From DAORHV01 sp964434575 (lineage in GTDB: Bacteria > Patescibacteriota > Gracilibacteria > Peribacterales > Peribacteraceae), in assembly GCA_964434575.1 (NCBI GenBank), contig CAYSWB010000004.1, positions 50,721 to 114,720 of the forward strand: a stretch of 64,000 bases of DNA, read 5' to 3'. How positions within the stretch are numbered: the stretch's first letter is position 1; each line of letters opens with the position of its first letter. The notes under the pieces were generated by a model. That model was given only the letters and a program-made list of their open reading frames with translations. It was not told the DNA's origin and did not search any database. The translations under genes and the position numbers were made by a program. Shown here one piece after another: positions 40,703 to 50,234 of the stretch.

Positions 40703-41965
40703 TTAGCTTCCGGTGACCCACGCCGCGTCGCCATCCAGCGCGTGCTGGGGAGGCAACTCCTTCACGCGTTCGCTGGTGTCGCGCTTGTCGCGCAGGACGC
40801 CGAGCAGCGAGCCGGATTTGAGGAGATACCACAAGTCGGCCGCGGCGCTCAGCAGCTTGTGCTTCAGCGTCAGATCGCCGTATTCGCTGGTGCCATACAG
40901 CTCGCGGATGGACGCCGGGCCCAGGCCCCAGCGAGCCAGCTGATCGATGACCTTGCGGCGTTCGGCGGCGGGCGGGGTGAAATTCGTGACCAGCGCGTCG
41001 CGCGCCACTTTCCATGGCACTCCGGCGTGCGAGGCCAGCAGCGAGGTCGCGGCGTCCTCGGCGCAGAGTCCCGGATATTTGCCCACGGCGGAGCCCAGCG
41101 CCAAAAGCTCCGGCGTGGAGCCGGCGATGCCTCCCCCGATCAGTGATTGGTGACGGTTGTAGCCGTGGGTCGCGTTCAAGGCGGCATGCTGATGCGAGAT
41201 GCGCACGGTGAAATCCGGCACGCGTTCGTTGCCGGGCTGCAGAATCTTGTAGGCGGCATGGCGCATGGTCGCGCCGACCATCTTCACGGCATCGGGGCCT
41301 TCCAGATGCGCAAGAAGCGCCTCCAAGCCGTTCGTCGACTGGTCCGGAGGGCGGTGTGGAGCGGTGGTGACACGGTGGAAGTGTGATTCGGCATCCATGA
41401 ACAGCAGACGCTTCGGAAGACTGCCGCCGTGGGCGACGCTGCGAAGCAGCATGGCGTACAGATCGTTGAGCATGCGGATCTTGCCGGCGGAGTACGGATG
41501 CTCCGGCTGATGCACGGCGAAGAGCTCATGACCCTCGGCGACCGGCTCATGCAGCGTGAACGGAGCATCCAGACCCGCTGTGGAATGGATGGTTCCGGGA
41601 ATCGACGGAGCGGGTTTTTGCTCGGCATACAGGTGCGTCACGTCCGTCCCGTGCGGCGACCAGCCCGCGGGGAACACCGCGCCATTGTTCAGGCCCAGCA
41701 GTATCTGCAGGCGTTTGCCGGAATCGGACGCCTGTCTCGCCAAACGGTCCAATGCCGGACGATACAGCTGGTCCGCGTCGCCTCCGGCGGACAGAACGAC
41801 GAGCGTCCGGTTGTCATCCGCGTACCGCGCCTGGCGCTCGCCCAATTGCCCGGCCAAATCCCGGACCTTCTGGATGTCCGCGCGAAGCCGCTCGTTTCCA
41901 GGGCGTTTTGGAGCCATCAGGAAACATACTTTCTGCTTCTGTTGCTTTGTTGTCAAAAGGCCCAT
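40703..41965 (-). CDS. Putative GT-A-like glycosyltransferase
   Basis: 420 residues. RTLVVLSAGGDADQLYRPAL, RLQILLGLNNG and RLLFMDAESHFHRV suggest a nucleotide-sugar-binding GT-A fold with an acidic DxE site; later MVGATMRHAAYK and SLIGGGIAGSTPELLALG follow the GT2 order. Remote similarity only. This gene has the best Shine-Dalgarno of the window: AGGAGGT, 5 nt before the ATG at 41965. Two tiny peptide genes follow it on the same strand. Confidence 0.62.
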   Translation of the reverse strand: MGLLTTKQQKQKVCFLMAPKRPGNERLRADIQKVRDLAGQLGERQARYADDNRTLVVLSAGGDADQLYRPALDRLARQASDSGKRLQILLGLNNGAVFPAGWSPHGTDVTHLYAEQKPAPSIPGTIHSTAGLDAPFTLHEPVAEGHELFAVHQPEHPYSAGKIRMLNDLYAMLLRSVAHGGSLPKRLLFMDAESHFHRVTTAPHRPPDQSTNGLEALLAHLEGPDAVKMVGATMRHAAYKILQPGNERVPDFTVRISHQHAALNATHGYNRHQSLIGGGIAGSTPELLALGSAVGKYPGLCAEDAATSLLASHAGVPWKVARDALVTNFTPPAAERRKVIDQLARWGLGPASIRELYGTSEYGDLTLKHKLLSAAADLWYLLKSGSLLGVLRDKRDTSERVKELPPQHALDGDAAWVTGS

Positions 41966-42014
41966 TTATGACCTCCTGAAGCCGTGAATCAGTCCTTTTT
42001 GACACTCCCAGATA

Positions 42015-42043
42015 TTTACTAATAAAACAAATTAGTGTATAAT
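42015..42043 (+). promoter_or_regulatory. Promoter of the M23 peptidase gene
   Basis: TTTACT (42015-42020), 17 bp spacer, TATAAT (42038-42043), then 19 nt to the ATG. Very AT-rich block shared with the divergent gene. Same -35 as at 619. Confidence 0.72.
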
Positions 42044-42062
42044 ACTAGTTAAAGGTACCACA

Positions 42063-43352
42063 ATGAACATCAAAATTAACATTCGCCGCGCCGCCGGGCT
42101 CTTCTGGCATGAACACGTCCATTTCCTTGCGTCTCTGACGTGCGGAGTGGCCATGGGCGTCCTGTTCAGCATGCGCGTGTCGACGTACCAGGCGCATTAC
42201 TTCCAGGCACAGTATGCCGAACTTGCGGCGCGAAGCGCGCCGTCGGTCACGCAGGAGGTGCACATGACCAGCAACACGATGCAGACGTCGACCGAGGAAA
42301 CGCTCACGTTCTTCGCCAACTACGCCTCCTCGGCCAGCGCGTCGACATCCAGCAGCGTCAAGCCGGTGAAGAAAGGAAAGCAAGTGATGGTCGTCGCCGA
42401 ACCCGTGGCTTCTTCCGCTCCGCAAGCCGCCGCGACGTCGTCCAAGGCGGCCGCCCCGCGAACCCCGCGGATCGTGGTTGTGGCTCCCGAGGAACCCGCG
42501 ACGGTGGAACAGCACTCGTCTTCCTTGCCCGCAACCGCCTCCGAGTCGGCCGTATCGTCTTCTCGGGAAGCCGTCCACAGCTCTGCCGCGGCTTCCTCCA
42601 TCCCCAGCGCCAGCTCCAGCAGCCAGGCGCCGGTCGTCGCCGAGCCGCTCCCGGAGCCAGAGCCGGAACCGATCATGAGTTCGGTGGCGGACACGGACTT
42701 CCCGGCGTTCATCCGCACCTCGCATCCCGTATCCCGTGTGCCGAACTGGGGTGCCTGGAGCACGCCTGCCCAGTGGAAGCGTTCGTACTCCGAGATGACC
42801 GATGCCGATTACGTGCCGGTGCCGGCGTATAACCTGAAAACGCTGACCATCCCGCTCAAGTCCCTGACCAGCGGCTCCGTCGTCAGCGAAGCCGACATCC
42901 CCAAGGTCACCGCCAAGCTGTATTACTCCACGCGGTACATGGGTAAGTACGACCTGGATGCCGGCGAGCACACCGGCAACCACGCCGGCGTGGACTTAAA
43001 GCTCGCGCTCGGCACGCCCATCGGCGCCATCGGCGGCGGACGCGTGTACGCCGTGAAATCCGACCCGCGCCTGGGCCTGCACGTCATCATCGAGCACCGT
43101 AACGACAGCGGACAGTTCTTCTCGGTCTATGCGCACTTGGGATCGGCCAAAGTGGCCACCGGCGATGCGGTGAAGCCCGGTCAGACGATCGGCTTCGTGG
43201 GTCTCACCGGCAAAACGACCATGGCGCACCTGCACCTGGAGGTCCACAAAGGAGCCGGCATCGCCCCCGACGGGCTCCACGGCGCCGCATATTCGGATTC
43301 GCACCCGGTGAACCCGATGACGTTCATCGCCACCGGCGGCAACGCGAACTAA
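42063..43352 (+). CDS. Membrane-anchored M23 (LytM-type) peptidase
   Basis: 429 residues: N-terminal membrane anchor (HFLASLTCGVAMGVLFSMRV), a long Ser/Ala/Pro-rich linker (about residues 80-215), then a LytM domain: NHAGVDLKLALGTPIGA holds the first His and Asp, YAHLGSAKVATGDAVKPGQT the middle, and MAHLHLEVHKG the HxH. All zinc ligands are present. It should cut peptidoglycan peptide bridges outside the membrane, for growth or division, or predation on a host wall. Ends at a strong terminator. Confidence 0.93.
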   Translation: MNIKINIRRAAGLFWHEHVHFLASLTCGVAMGVLFSMRVSTYQAHYFQAQYAELAARSAPSVTQEVHMTSNTMQTSTEETLTFFANYASSASASTSSSVKPVKKGKQVMVVAEPVASSAPQAAATSSKAAAPRTPRIVVVAPEEPATVEQHSSSLPATASESAVSSSREAVHSSAAASSIPSASSSSQAPVVAEPLPEPEPEPIMSSVADTDFPAFIRTSHPVSRVPNWGAWSTPAQWKRSYSEMTDADYVPVPAYNLKTLTIPLKSLTSGSVVSEADIPKVTAKLYYSTRYMGKYDLDAGEHTGNHAGVDLKLALGTPIGAIGGGRVYAVKSDPRLGLHVIIEHRNDSGQFFSVYAHLGSAKVATGDAVKPGQTIGFVGLTGKTTMAHLHLEVHKGAGIAPDGLHGAAYSDSHPVNPMTFIATGGNAN

Positions 43353-43355
43353 GAA

Positions 43356-43381
43356 AAACGGCCCCCTTGCGGAGGCCGTTT
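43356..43381. terminator. Bidirectional terminator
   Basis: AAACGGCC (43356-43363) pairs with GGCCGTTT (43374-43381); T-rich on both strands (AAAAA upstream, TTTGTTCTTT downstream). Ends the M23 gene and the convergent giant gene. Confidence 0.82.
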
Positions 43382-43402
43382 GTTCTTTCATGATCGGGAC
43401 GA

Positions 43403-46400
43403 TTACTTCGAGCCGACCGAGAAGGTCTGGGTCGTGACCTTGTACGGGGCCGGGACAGACAGCGTGACCCTCGGCTTCAGCTGGAGCGTGAAGTACTCAA
43501 GCTCCGGGTGGTCGGGGTGCTTCCACTTGCCGTCGCTGATGTAGTAGTCGTCGCAGCTCTTCCCCGTGCTCTTCACGAGCGGGTAGGGGATCGGCTTGCC
43601 GGCGACGCACAGGTCGAAGACCAGGCTGCCGCGGGAAACCGGAAGGCCGTTGGCGTTCACGTAGAACGGAATGTCCTTGAGCTTCGTCGAAGCCGTCTTC
43701 ACGGGGCGGAGAGCCTCGTTCACGGGTTCGCAGTAGGTCGGGTCCGTCAGGTACTGGACGATCTGCTCGATGGAGATGTCCATGACGGTGGCCAGGATCT
43801 CGGCCACTTCGTAGACCACGTCTGCCTGCGGGTTGGGGCCCAAGCGGCGCTGCATGGCGCAGATGCGCGGATCGGGTCCTCCACCGAACGCTCCCGGGTT
43901 GTTGTTGATGACGAAGTTCGTCGCTCCGTTGAACACGTTCGTGTTGCTGCCGCGGTGGCCTCCGTTGCCCTGACCGTCGCCGGTGAAGGCGAAGATGCCG
44001 GCGCCGCCGGAAGCCTCTTCACCGCCGCCGCCCTCGGACGAGGAGGAGGAAGACGAAGAAGATTCGCTGGACTGCGACGAGCTGCTGCTGGAGGAGGAAA
44101 CGGGCTCGCAACCGCCGGACAACGCGACGACTTCGTCGGCGCTGAGGGCGCGGGCGTAGACGCGGACGTCATCCATGTTGCCCTTGAAGGTCGGCTGGAA
44201 CGTGTAGCGGCCCAAGCGCATGGCGGTGGAACCGAACATGTTTCCGACGTTGATCGGGGCGGTGGTGCCCACGAGCACGCCGTCCACGTAGGTCTCGATG
44301 GTCAGGTTGCTTCCGGAGCGCTTGTAGACGCCGACGACGTTGTGCCAGCCGCCGTCGAGGACGGTGGAGGGCTGCGAGTTGTCGTTCACGCCGGCATCGC
44401 CGTAGCCGAAGAAGTTCACGTTACCGTTGTTGTAGAAGTACAGACCCCAGCCGCGGAATCCTCCGACGTTGTCGAAGTGACCGAGCACGGAGCGGTTGGC
44501 ATCGGCTGCGCCGCCCGGGACCTGCGTCCAGAGGCTGACGGAGAAGTCCTGGTTGCCGAACGCGAAATCGTTGGAGCCCTCGCCGACGGTCGCCTCGTCA
44601 TCGGAACCGTCGAGGCTCAAGCCGAGCGTGCTGCCGAAGACGGCCGGAGCGGCGGGTCCGCCGAATCCGAGACCGTTCTGCAGGGTGGCGTCGTAGGTCG
44701 AGATGGAGTCATCGGCCACGATGCCGACGGTCTCTTCGAACTTCCAGTGAGCCATCATGTCCTCGGCGCAGGAAGCGACCGAGCTGCTGGAACTGCTGCT
44801 GCTGCTGCTGCTGGATTCCTCGGAGGAAGAAGAGCTGGAGGAAGACTCCTCGGAGCTCGACGAGCTGGACGAGCTGCTGGAGCTTTCGTCGCACTCCGGA
44901 ACGGCCGTGGACGTGTCCTCGCAGCTGCCGTGCACGGACTCGCCGTTCACGCAGATGTCGTCGTCACCGTCGCCCTTCAGGGTGTCGGTGCCGGTGCCGC
45001 CGTCGATCTTGTCTTCACCGTCGCCACCCTTCATCTCGTCGTCATCCTGCTGGCCGCAGAGGGTGTCGTCACCCTTGTCGCCGTGGATGTCGTCATTGCC
45101 CGCGTTGCCGCAGACTTTGTCGTCGCCGTCACCACCCTTCATCTCGTCGGAGCCTTCGCCGCCGACCATGTCGTCGGCGTGCTTGTCACCGTGCATGTGG
45201 TCGTCGCCTTCGCCGCCATCCATGACGTCCTCGCCGTCGCCGCCCTTCATGTCGTCCTCACCGCCCTCGCCGTAAAGCTGGTCGTTGTCCTTGTCGCCCT
45301 TCAGCGTGTCGTTGTCGGCGCCGCCGTAGAGGAGGTCGTTGTCATCTCCGCCGTGCAGCTGGTCCTCGCCTTCGTCGCCGTGCAGCTCGTCGTCGTTGTT
45401 GCCGCCCTTCAGCACGTCGTCACCGGCGCCGCCGAAGACGGTATCGCCTTCGTCACCGCCTTCCAGCGTGTCGTGGTCGCCTTCGCCGTAGATCAGGTCT
45501 TCCTGATTGCCGCCCTTCACTTCGTCGTTTCCGGCGCCGGCGTAGACCGTGTCCTCACCGTCGTTGCCTTCGATGTCATCGGATCCGGCCTGGCCGCAAA
45601 TGACATCGTCGCCGTCCTTGCCCTTGATCTTGTCGCCGTCGGACGTGCCGACGATGACGTCGTTACCCGACGTACCTTCGAGGGTCGTGGTGCCGGCAAC
45701 GTACGTCACGCCGTTCTGCGGACCACCGACCACCACGCCGTCGAGGCGCACGTAGACGTTGGCCGGGGAACCGGCGCAGTAGGGGACGTCGTACTGGCAG
45801 GTGGCGCTGCAACCGTCGTTGGACGTGGTGTTGCTGTCGTCACACACCTCGCCGAGTCCGGCGGAGATGATGCCGTCGCCGCAGAACTGGGCTACGCAGA
45901 GGTTCGAGCAGGCGTCGTTGTCGATACTGTTGCCGTCATCGCATTCCTCGGTTTCGCCGTTGTTGTCGATGCCGTCGCCGCAAACCTCCGTCTGGCAGGT
46001 AGCCGAGCAGCCGTCGCCGGACTCGGTGTCCCCGTCATCGCAGGTTTCGCCGGAATCGATGGTCTCGTCGCCACAAACCTCCAGCTGGCAGGTTGCACTG
46101 CAGCCGTCGCCATCTTCCAGAGCGCCGTCGTCGCACTGCTCGCCGTTGCCGGTCTGTGTGAAGGTGTCGCCGCAGGTGGCGGACTGGCAGCTGTTCGTGC
46201 AACCGTCGGAGTTGTCTTCGTTTCCGTCGTCGCACGTCTCTCCGCTCTCCACTACGGTGTTGCCACAGTCGGACTTGGTGTTCGTAAAGGTGCAGGTCAC
46301 GTCGCTGCCCGGATTAACGGTAAAGAACGCACTGTCTGCGTCCTCTGTGAACGACGTGTTGCAGGTGATGTCGGTCAGGTTCCATCCCAGGACCGGCTGC

Positions 46401-48865
46401 TCGTTCACGCTGGCCGGATCGTTGGAGACCACGAACAACGAGAACGTCTCTCCGTCCGGGTTGCCGCCCTCGGTGTCGAGGACGAAACCGTCCTCGCCAC
46501 TCAGCTCCTGCGCCGCACCCTCGCCGACCTGTCCGGTGAACGTGAAGGCACCCACTCCGCCGACGGTCTGCTTCTGCACGGTGATCTTCGCCTCTTTCTT
46601 GTTCACGATGGTGCAGTTGGTCGTCGCTCCCGCGTTGACCGTGACGTTGGCACAACCGTTGCTGACGAGCTCCCATCCGACCAATGCATCCTCGCTCACT
46701 TCGTAGTTGCCAGGAACCAACGAGAAGTCTTCGGTTCCAGTGCCGGCGATCGTAGTAATCGAGAATTCACCAAAGCCTGAGCCCTCGCCAGTAAAGTCGA
46801 ATGTTGAATCTCCGCCCTGTGTGTTCTTGGTGACATTCAGAGTGCCGTTCTTGGTATTGGTGAACGTGCAAACCACGTTCTCACCAGCCTCTACCGTGAA
46901 GGTGGCGGTGCGAGTACCCTCGTCGCCGGTGCTGTTGGCGTCGGAACAAGTGATGTCAGTCAGGTTCCAGCCTGCCAGCGTACCCTCAGTCACGGTGTAC
47001 GTGCCCGGAGCAACGACGGCCGGAGCCGTGGATTCGCCGTCTGACAAGGTGGCCGCGATATCACCGGTGAAGGTGAAATCGGCGGTATCAGCGTCCGGAA
47101 GCGTCTGCTTCTCGATGGTGATGGTGCCGGTCGTGGGGGCGGAGCCTTCGTTCACGAACGTGCAGGTGATGGACTCGTTGTCGTCCAGGTCGATGCGCGC
47201 GCGGCGCAGTCCCAGGTCCACGCTGCTGCCGCCGTCGTTACAGACGATGGAATCCAGCGTCCAGCCGCCGAGGACGGACTCGAACACGTCGTAGTCGCCG
47301 TCATCAATGATGAAGGCCTGGCTGCTCTCGCCGTTGACGTTGAAGTTGCCCAGCTCGCCGGTAAAGGCGAAGGCCTGGCCCGGGGTGTCCGGGGTGGTGT
47401 CCTTGACGATGGTGATGACGCCGTCGTCGTTGTCGGTGCTCTCGCAGTTGCTGACGTTGTTGGTGCCGCCGCCAGCGTCGCAGACGTCGGTGCCGTCGCC
47501 GCCGTTGAACGTGTCGTTGCCGCTGTCACCGTCGATGGTGTCGTTGCCGGAACCGGCATTCACGTTGTTGGTGCCGCCGTAGACGAACACCTGGTCGTTG
47601 CCGTCGCCGGAGTTGACGGTGTCGTTGCCGTCGCCGCCGTCGATTTCATCATGTCCGGAGCCGGACGTGATGTTGTTCGTGCCGTCGCCGGCGTCGATGT
47701 CGTCGTTACCGGAGCCGGTGACGATGGTGTCGTTGCCGTTGCCGGTGTTGATGTCGTTGGTGCCGTCACCAGCGTTGACGTTGTTCGTACCCGCGCCGGC
47801 GTCGATGTTGTCGTTGCCAGAACCGGTGACGATGTCATCGTTGCCGTTGCCGGTGTTGATGTCGTTGTTTCCCTCGCCGGCATTGATGTCGTTGGTGCCG
47901 CCGTTGTCGCTGATGTCGTCGTTGCCAGCGCCCGTGACGAGGTCGTCGTTACCGTTGCCAAGCGTGACGGTGTTCGTGCCCTCGCCGGCGTTCACGTCGT
48001 TGGTGCCGTCGCCGGAGTGGATCCAGTCGTTGCCCGCGCCGGTGACGATGGTGTCGTTGCCGTTGCTGGCGCAGATGGTGTCGTTGCCGCCGTTACCGTT
48101 GATGGTGTTGGTGCCGCTGGGGCCGACCATCACGTCGTTACCGGCCGTGCCGTTGAGCACGTTGGCGTAGACGGCGCCGTTGTTCGGGCCGCCGACGACC
48201 TTGTTGCTCGTGGTCACGAAGATCGTCGCATCCAGACCGTTGCAGGTCGGGGCGACGGACGTGAGCGTTCCGAGGTTGGTGGAACCGGACACGCCGTTAA
48301 TGGTGCTTGTTCCGGTCTTCAGGATGTTGCCGGTGGCCTCCGGAAGGGCTGCGGTCGGGCGAACGCGCACGTTCTGCCAGGTCAGCGTGTTCTCCAGGTT
48401 GTCGTTGCAAGAACCGGCAATCGTGGACGCCTCGGTGACCGTGAAGACGATCTGGGAAGCGGTGCGGGACGTAATGGCCATGTTGGTGCCATCGCCCTGG
48501 TTATTGATATTACAGTTGTTGTTTTCGTTGGGATTCTCATCGAGGCGGACCGTGGGGGCGCTGCCTCCCGTGTCGAACTCAAAACCGGCCGGGGCGTTGA
48601 GAATAATGGTGCCGGCGCCGATTTCCCCGGCGTTGTCCTCTTCAATGATCGGTCCCGTAAGCGTGGTGTACGCCCCTCCCGCTGTCGTGGAAGAGATCGC
48701 ATTGCCTCCGGTCGCAGCAGTGACGCTCACTGCGGCGAAAGCGGTCGGCGTAAACACCGGCAAGCCGGCGGCTACGGAAGCCAAAACGATGTGCATGGAA
48801 AGCACACCAAAGCTGAAGCGCGCGCAGACATGGCGCAGCTTCTTCGAGAGAAGAGACTTCTCCAT
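43403..48865 (-). CDS. Giant secreted RTX/DUF4215/LamG surface protein
   Basis: 1820 residues. Signal peptide (FGVLSMHIVLASVAAGLPVF, cleavage after AFA near 45). Domains: beta-rich N terminus (46-210); first RTX-like calcium repeat block (about 215-475, GNGNDTIVTGSGNDDI); four prealbumin-like CTFTN modules (about 478-868); five Cys-rich DUF4215 repeats (868-1022, SGETCDDGDTESGDGCSATC); second RTX block (1035-1308, DDVLKGGNNDDELHGDEGED); poly-Ser/Glu linker; LamG-like jelly roll (1368-1585, MAHWKFEETVG); poly-Ser; C-terminal domain (1610-1820). Start is ATG 48865; an upstream reading would include the promoter. Probably a calcium-dependent adhesin. Confidence 0.92.
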   Translation of the reverse strand: MEKSLLSKKLRHVCARFSFGVLSMHIVLASVAAGLPVFTPTAFAAVSVTAATGGNAISSTTAGGAYTTLTGPIIEEDNAGEIGAGTIILNAPAGFEFDTGGSAPTVRLDENPNENNNCNINNQGDGTNMAITSRTASQIVFTVTEASTIAGSCNDNLENTLTWQNVRVRPTAALPEATGNILKTGTSTINGVSGSTNLGTLTSVAPTCNGLDATIFVTTSNKVVGGPNNGAVYANVLNGTAGNDVMVGPSGTNTINGNGGNDTICASNGNDTIVTGAGNDWIHSGDGTNDVNAGEGTNTVTLGNGNDDLVTGAGNDDISDNGGTNDINAGEGNNDINTGNGNDDIVTGSGNDNIDAGAGTNNVNAGDGTNDINTGNGNDTIVTGSGNDDIDAGDGTNNITSGSGHDEIDGGDGNDTVNSGDGNDQVFVYGGTNNVNAGSGNDTIDGDSGNDTFNGGDGTDVCDAGGGTNNVSNCESTDNDDGVITIVKDTTPDTPGQAFAFTGELGNFNVNGESSQAFIIDDGDYDVFESVLGGWTLDSIVCNDGGSSVDLGLRRARIDLDDNESITCTFVNEGSAPTTGTITIEKQTLPDADTADFTFTGDIAATLSDGESTAPAVVAPGTYTVTEGTLAGWNLTDITCSDANSTGDEGTRTATFTVEAGENVVCTFTNTKNGTLNVTKNTQGGDSTFDFTGEGSGFGEFSITTIAGTGTEDFSLVPGNYEVSEDALVGWELVSNGCANVTVNAGATTNCTIVNKKEAKITVQKQTVGGVGAFTFTGQVGEGAAQELSGEDGFVLDTEGGNPDGETFSLFVVSNDPASVNEQPVLGWNLTDITCNTSFTEDADSAFFTVNPGSDVTCTFTNTKSDCGNTVVESGETCDDGNEDNSDGCTNSCQSATCGDTFTQTGNGEQCDDGALEDGDGCSATCQLEVCGDETIDSGETCDDGDTESGDGCSATCQTEVCGDGIDNNGETEECDDGNSIDNDACSNLCVAQFCGDGIISAGLGEVCDDSNTTSNDGCSATCQYDVPYCAGSPANVYVRLDGVVVGGPQNGVTYVAGTTTLEGTSGNDVIVGTSDGDKIKGKDGDDVICGQAGSDDIEGNDGEDTVYAGAGNDEVKGGNQEDLIYGEGDHDTLEGGDEGDTVFGGAGDDVLKGGNNDDELHGDEGEDQLHGGDDNDLLYGGADNDTLKGDKDNDQLYGEGGEDDMKGGDGEDVMDGGEGDDHMHGDKHADDMVGGEGSDEMKGGDGDDKVCGNAGNDDIHGDKGDDTLCGQQDDDEMKGGDGEDKIDGGTGTDTLKGDGDDDICVNGESVHGSCEDTSTAVPECDESSSSSSSSSSSEESSSSSSSSEESSSSSSSSSSSSVASCAEDMMAHWKFEETVGIVADDSISTYDATLQNGLGFGGPAAPAVFGSTLGLSLDGSDDEATVGEGSNDFAFGNQDFSVSLWTQVPGGAADANRSVLGHFDNVGGFRGWGLYFYNNGNVNFFGYGDAGVNDNSQPSTVLDGGWHNVVGVYKRSGSNLTIETYVDGVLVGTTAPINVGNMFGSTAMRLGRYTFQPTFKGNMDDVRVYARALSADEVVALSGGCEPVSSSSSSSSQSSESSSSSSSSSEGGGGEEASGGAGIFAFTGDGQGNGGHRGSNTNVFNGATNFVINNNPGAFGGGPDPRICAMQRRLGPNPQADVVYEVAEILATVMDISIEQIVQYLTDPTYCEPVNEALRPVKTASTKLKDIPFYVNANGLPVSRGSLVFDLCVAGKPIPYPLVKSTGKSCDDYYISDGKWKHPDHPELEYFTLQLKPRVTLSVPAPYKVTTQTFSVGSK

Positions 48866-48903
48866 AAAAGGGAAATGGGAGCAGATAAGACTTGGACCCT
48901 CGC

Positions 48904-48931
48904 AGTGTAGCGTTTTAAGCCATTCGCACAA
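48904..48931 (-). promoter_or_regulatory. Promoter of the giant surface protein gene
   Basis: Minus strand: TTGTGC (48931-48926), 16 bp, TACACT (48909-48904). The leader to ATG 48865 is about 32 nt and lacks a Shine-Dalgarno. Confidence 0.55.
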
Positions 48932-48933
48932 TG

Positions 48934-48956
48934 CTTGAACACAAATTGTGCTCAAG
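48934..48956. promoter_or_regulatory. Palindromic operator-like site
   Basis: CTTGAACACAA (48934-48944) and TTGTGCTCAAG (48946-48956) form an inverted repeat with 10 of 11 pairs and one central base. It ends 2 bp before the -35 of the giant protein gene, a position typical of an activator or repressor dimer site. Confidence 0.6.
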
Positions 48957-49000
48957 TATGTGCAGAAAAGATAACATCTTGGCTTTTCCTTAATGACTCC

Positions 49001-50146
49001 TTAATTTTTCCGTAGGTACAGACTCATGTCTTTCGTCATGCTGTACATGCCGTTTTGCACGGCCTGGTCGCAGATTTCCTTGGCCGTTCCTGCCACCTGC
49101 GTGCAGACCTCCTTGGCGCGCTCGTTGTGATACTTGGACATGCGCTCCATCACTCCTTCTATGCACGCGCGGTTGTCGTCCGGCGTGCCATTCAAGCACA
49201 GCGCCCCAAGCGGCACCGTGCCGCGGAACACGTGCGTCATGTGCGCGTTGCCGAGTCCGTGGAAACAGGCGATGCGGTCGTCGTCTTTCAGGTCGTTGCA
49301 CAATTTCAACAACATCACCGGTTCGCCCTTGGCCAGATAATGGCGGCTGACGACGTGGACCATTTTGTAGCGGGCGCACGCGGCGGGGAAGTCGTTGCCC
49401 GTGCACGGGTACAGCGGCGGCTTGGTGATGGCGTCCTTACGGTCGTTTTCCGTGACGTACTCCATGTATGCGCCGGTGGCGCAGTAGTAGTCCATCACCG
49501 GGTCGTCGAATTCCTTGCAGTAGCCGACGGCCTGCGGCACGTCGTAGTCCGCCAAGTACATCACCGCGTGTCCCACACCGTGGGCGCAGTCGCCGGGGGA
49601 ATACGAGTCGCGCATGGCATCGTTCTTGAAACACACGTCGTCCATCGCCTCCTTTATATGCGCCAGGTCCACGTGGCCTTCGGGATCTTCGGGGTCCGAC
49701 AATCCGCCGAACGCCTCCATGAGCACGCCGTGCATGCAGCCCGAATAGCAACCGTCGGCGCAGACCTGCAACCCGGTTCCGACGTCCTTCACCTTGTCGT
49801 AAATCACGTACCCCAGCGCGTGCGCCTCGCTGTGGCAGCCCGGCCACAATTCCTGGATGCCCTCGAGCACGCCGTTCGCCCCGATGACGCCGATGTACCT
49901 CTCGTACAACTCGCGCTTTTCTCCATCCCCGCCGCGGCCGGCCGCGGCCAACTCCTCTTTGAATGCCGCACGCTCGGCGCGGACCGCCGAAGGCTCCACG
50001 TACAACGCGCCGGTGTACGGCGTGAATCCGGTATCCGACGCCATATCGCCCGCGTCGCCGTCGTCATCGACCGGCTGCGCCGGAACGGCGGCGGGAGCGC
50101 CGCACGCAGCCAGTAACAACGCCCAGAGGACCAATGCGCGTTTCAT
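49001..50146 (-). CDS. Lipoprotein with repeated Cys-His motifs, unknown
   Basis: 381 residues. The lipobox LLAAC near residue 12 predicts lipidation. The mature part repeats a C-x-H-G/A pattern: CHSEAHALGY, CMHGVLMEAF, CAHGVGHAVMY and CFHGLGNAHMTHV, with many further Cys pairs (VCADGCYSGC). The spacing is regular enough to suggest four related modules and metal or cofactor binding; it is not a CxxCH haem motif. Family not recognised. Start ATG 50146 gives the signal peptide directly. Divergent from the subtilase gene. Confidence 0.78.
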   Translation of the reverse strand: MKRALVLWALLLAACGAPAAVPAQPVDDDGDAGDMASDTGFTPYTGALYVEPSAVRAERAAFKEELAAAGRGGDGEKRELYERYIGVIGANGVLEGIQELWPGCHSEAHALGYVIYDKVKDVGTGLQVCADGCYSGCMHGVLMEAFGGLSDPEDPEGHVDLAHIKEAMDDVCFKNDAMRDSYSPGDCAHGVGHAVMYLADYDVPQAVGYCKEFDDPVMDYYCATGAYMEYVTENDRKDAITKPPLYPCTGNDFPAACARYKMVHVVSRHYLAKGEPVMLLKLCNDLKDDDRIACFHGLGNAHMTHVFRGTVPLGALCLNGTPDDNRACIEGVMERMSKYHNERAKEVCTQVAGTAKEICDQAVQNGMYSMTKDMSLYLRKN

Positions 50147-50234
50147 GCCCCAAGTGTTCCGGTTGCCGGGCGCAATTGCAACGGGCACCGGTCGGCGGTA
50201 CGGTACCCGGAGTCATTTTCACCCCATCATACCC

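Noticed and set aside
43508..46780. A 1090-residue open frame on the plus strand opposite the giant surface protein
   Set aside because: It is the complement of Asp/Gly/Ser repeat codons, Val/Ala-rich and without domains; the minus-strand frame has a signal peptide and known domains.
47430..48200. Regular short DNA repeats resembling a CRISPR array
   Set aside because: The repeats are in-frame codons of RTX-like nonapeptides, degenerate at third positions and without spacers.
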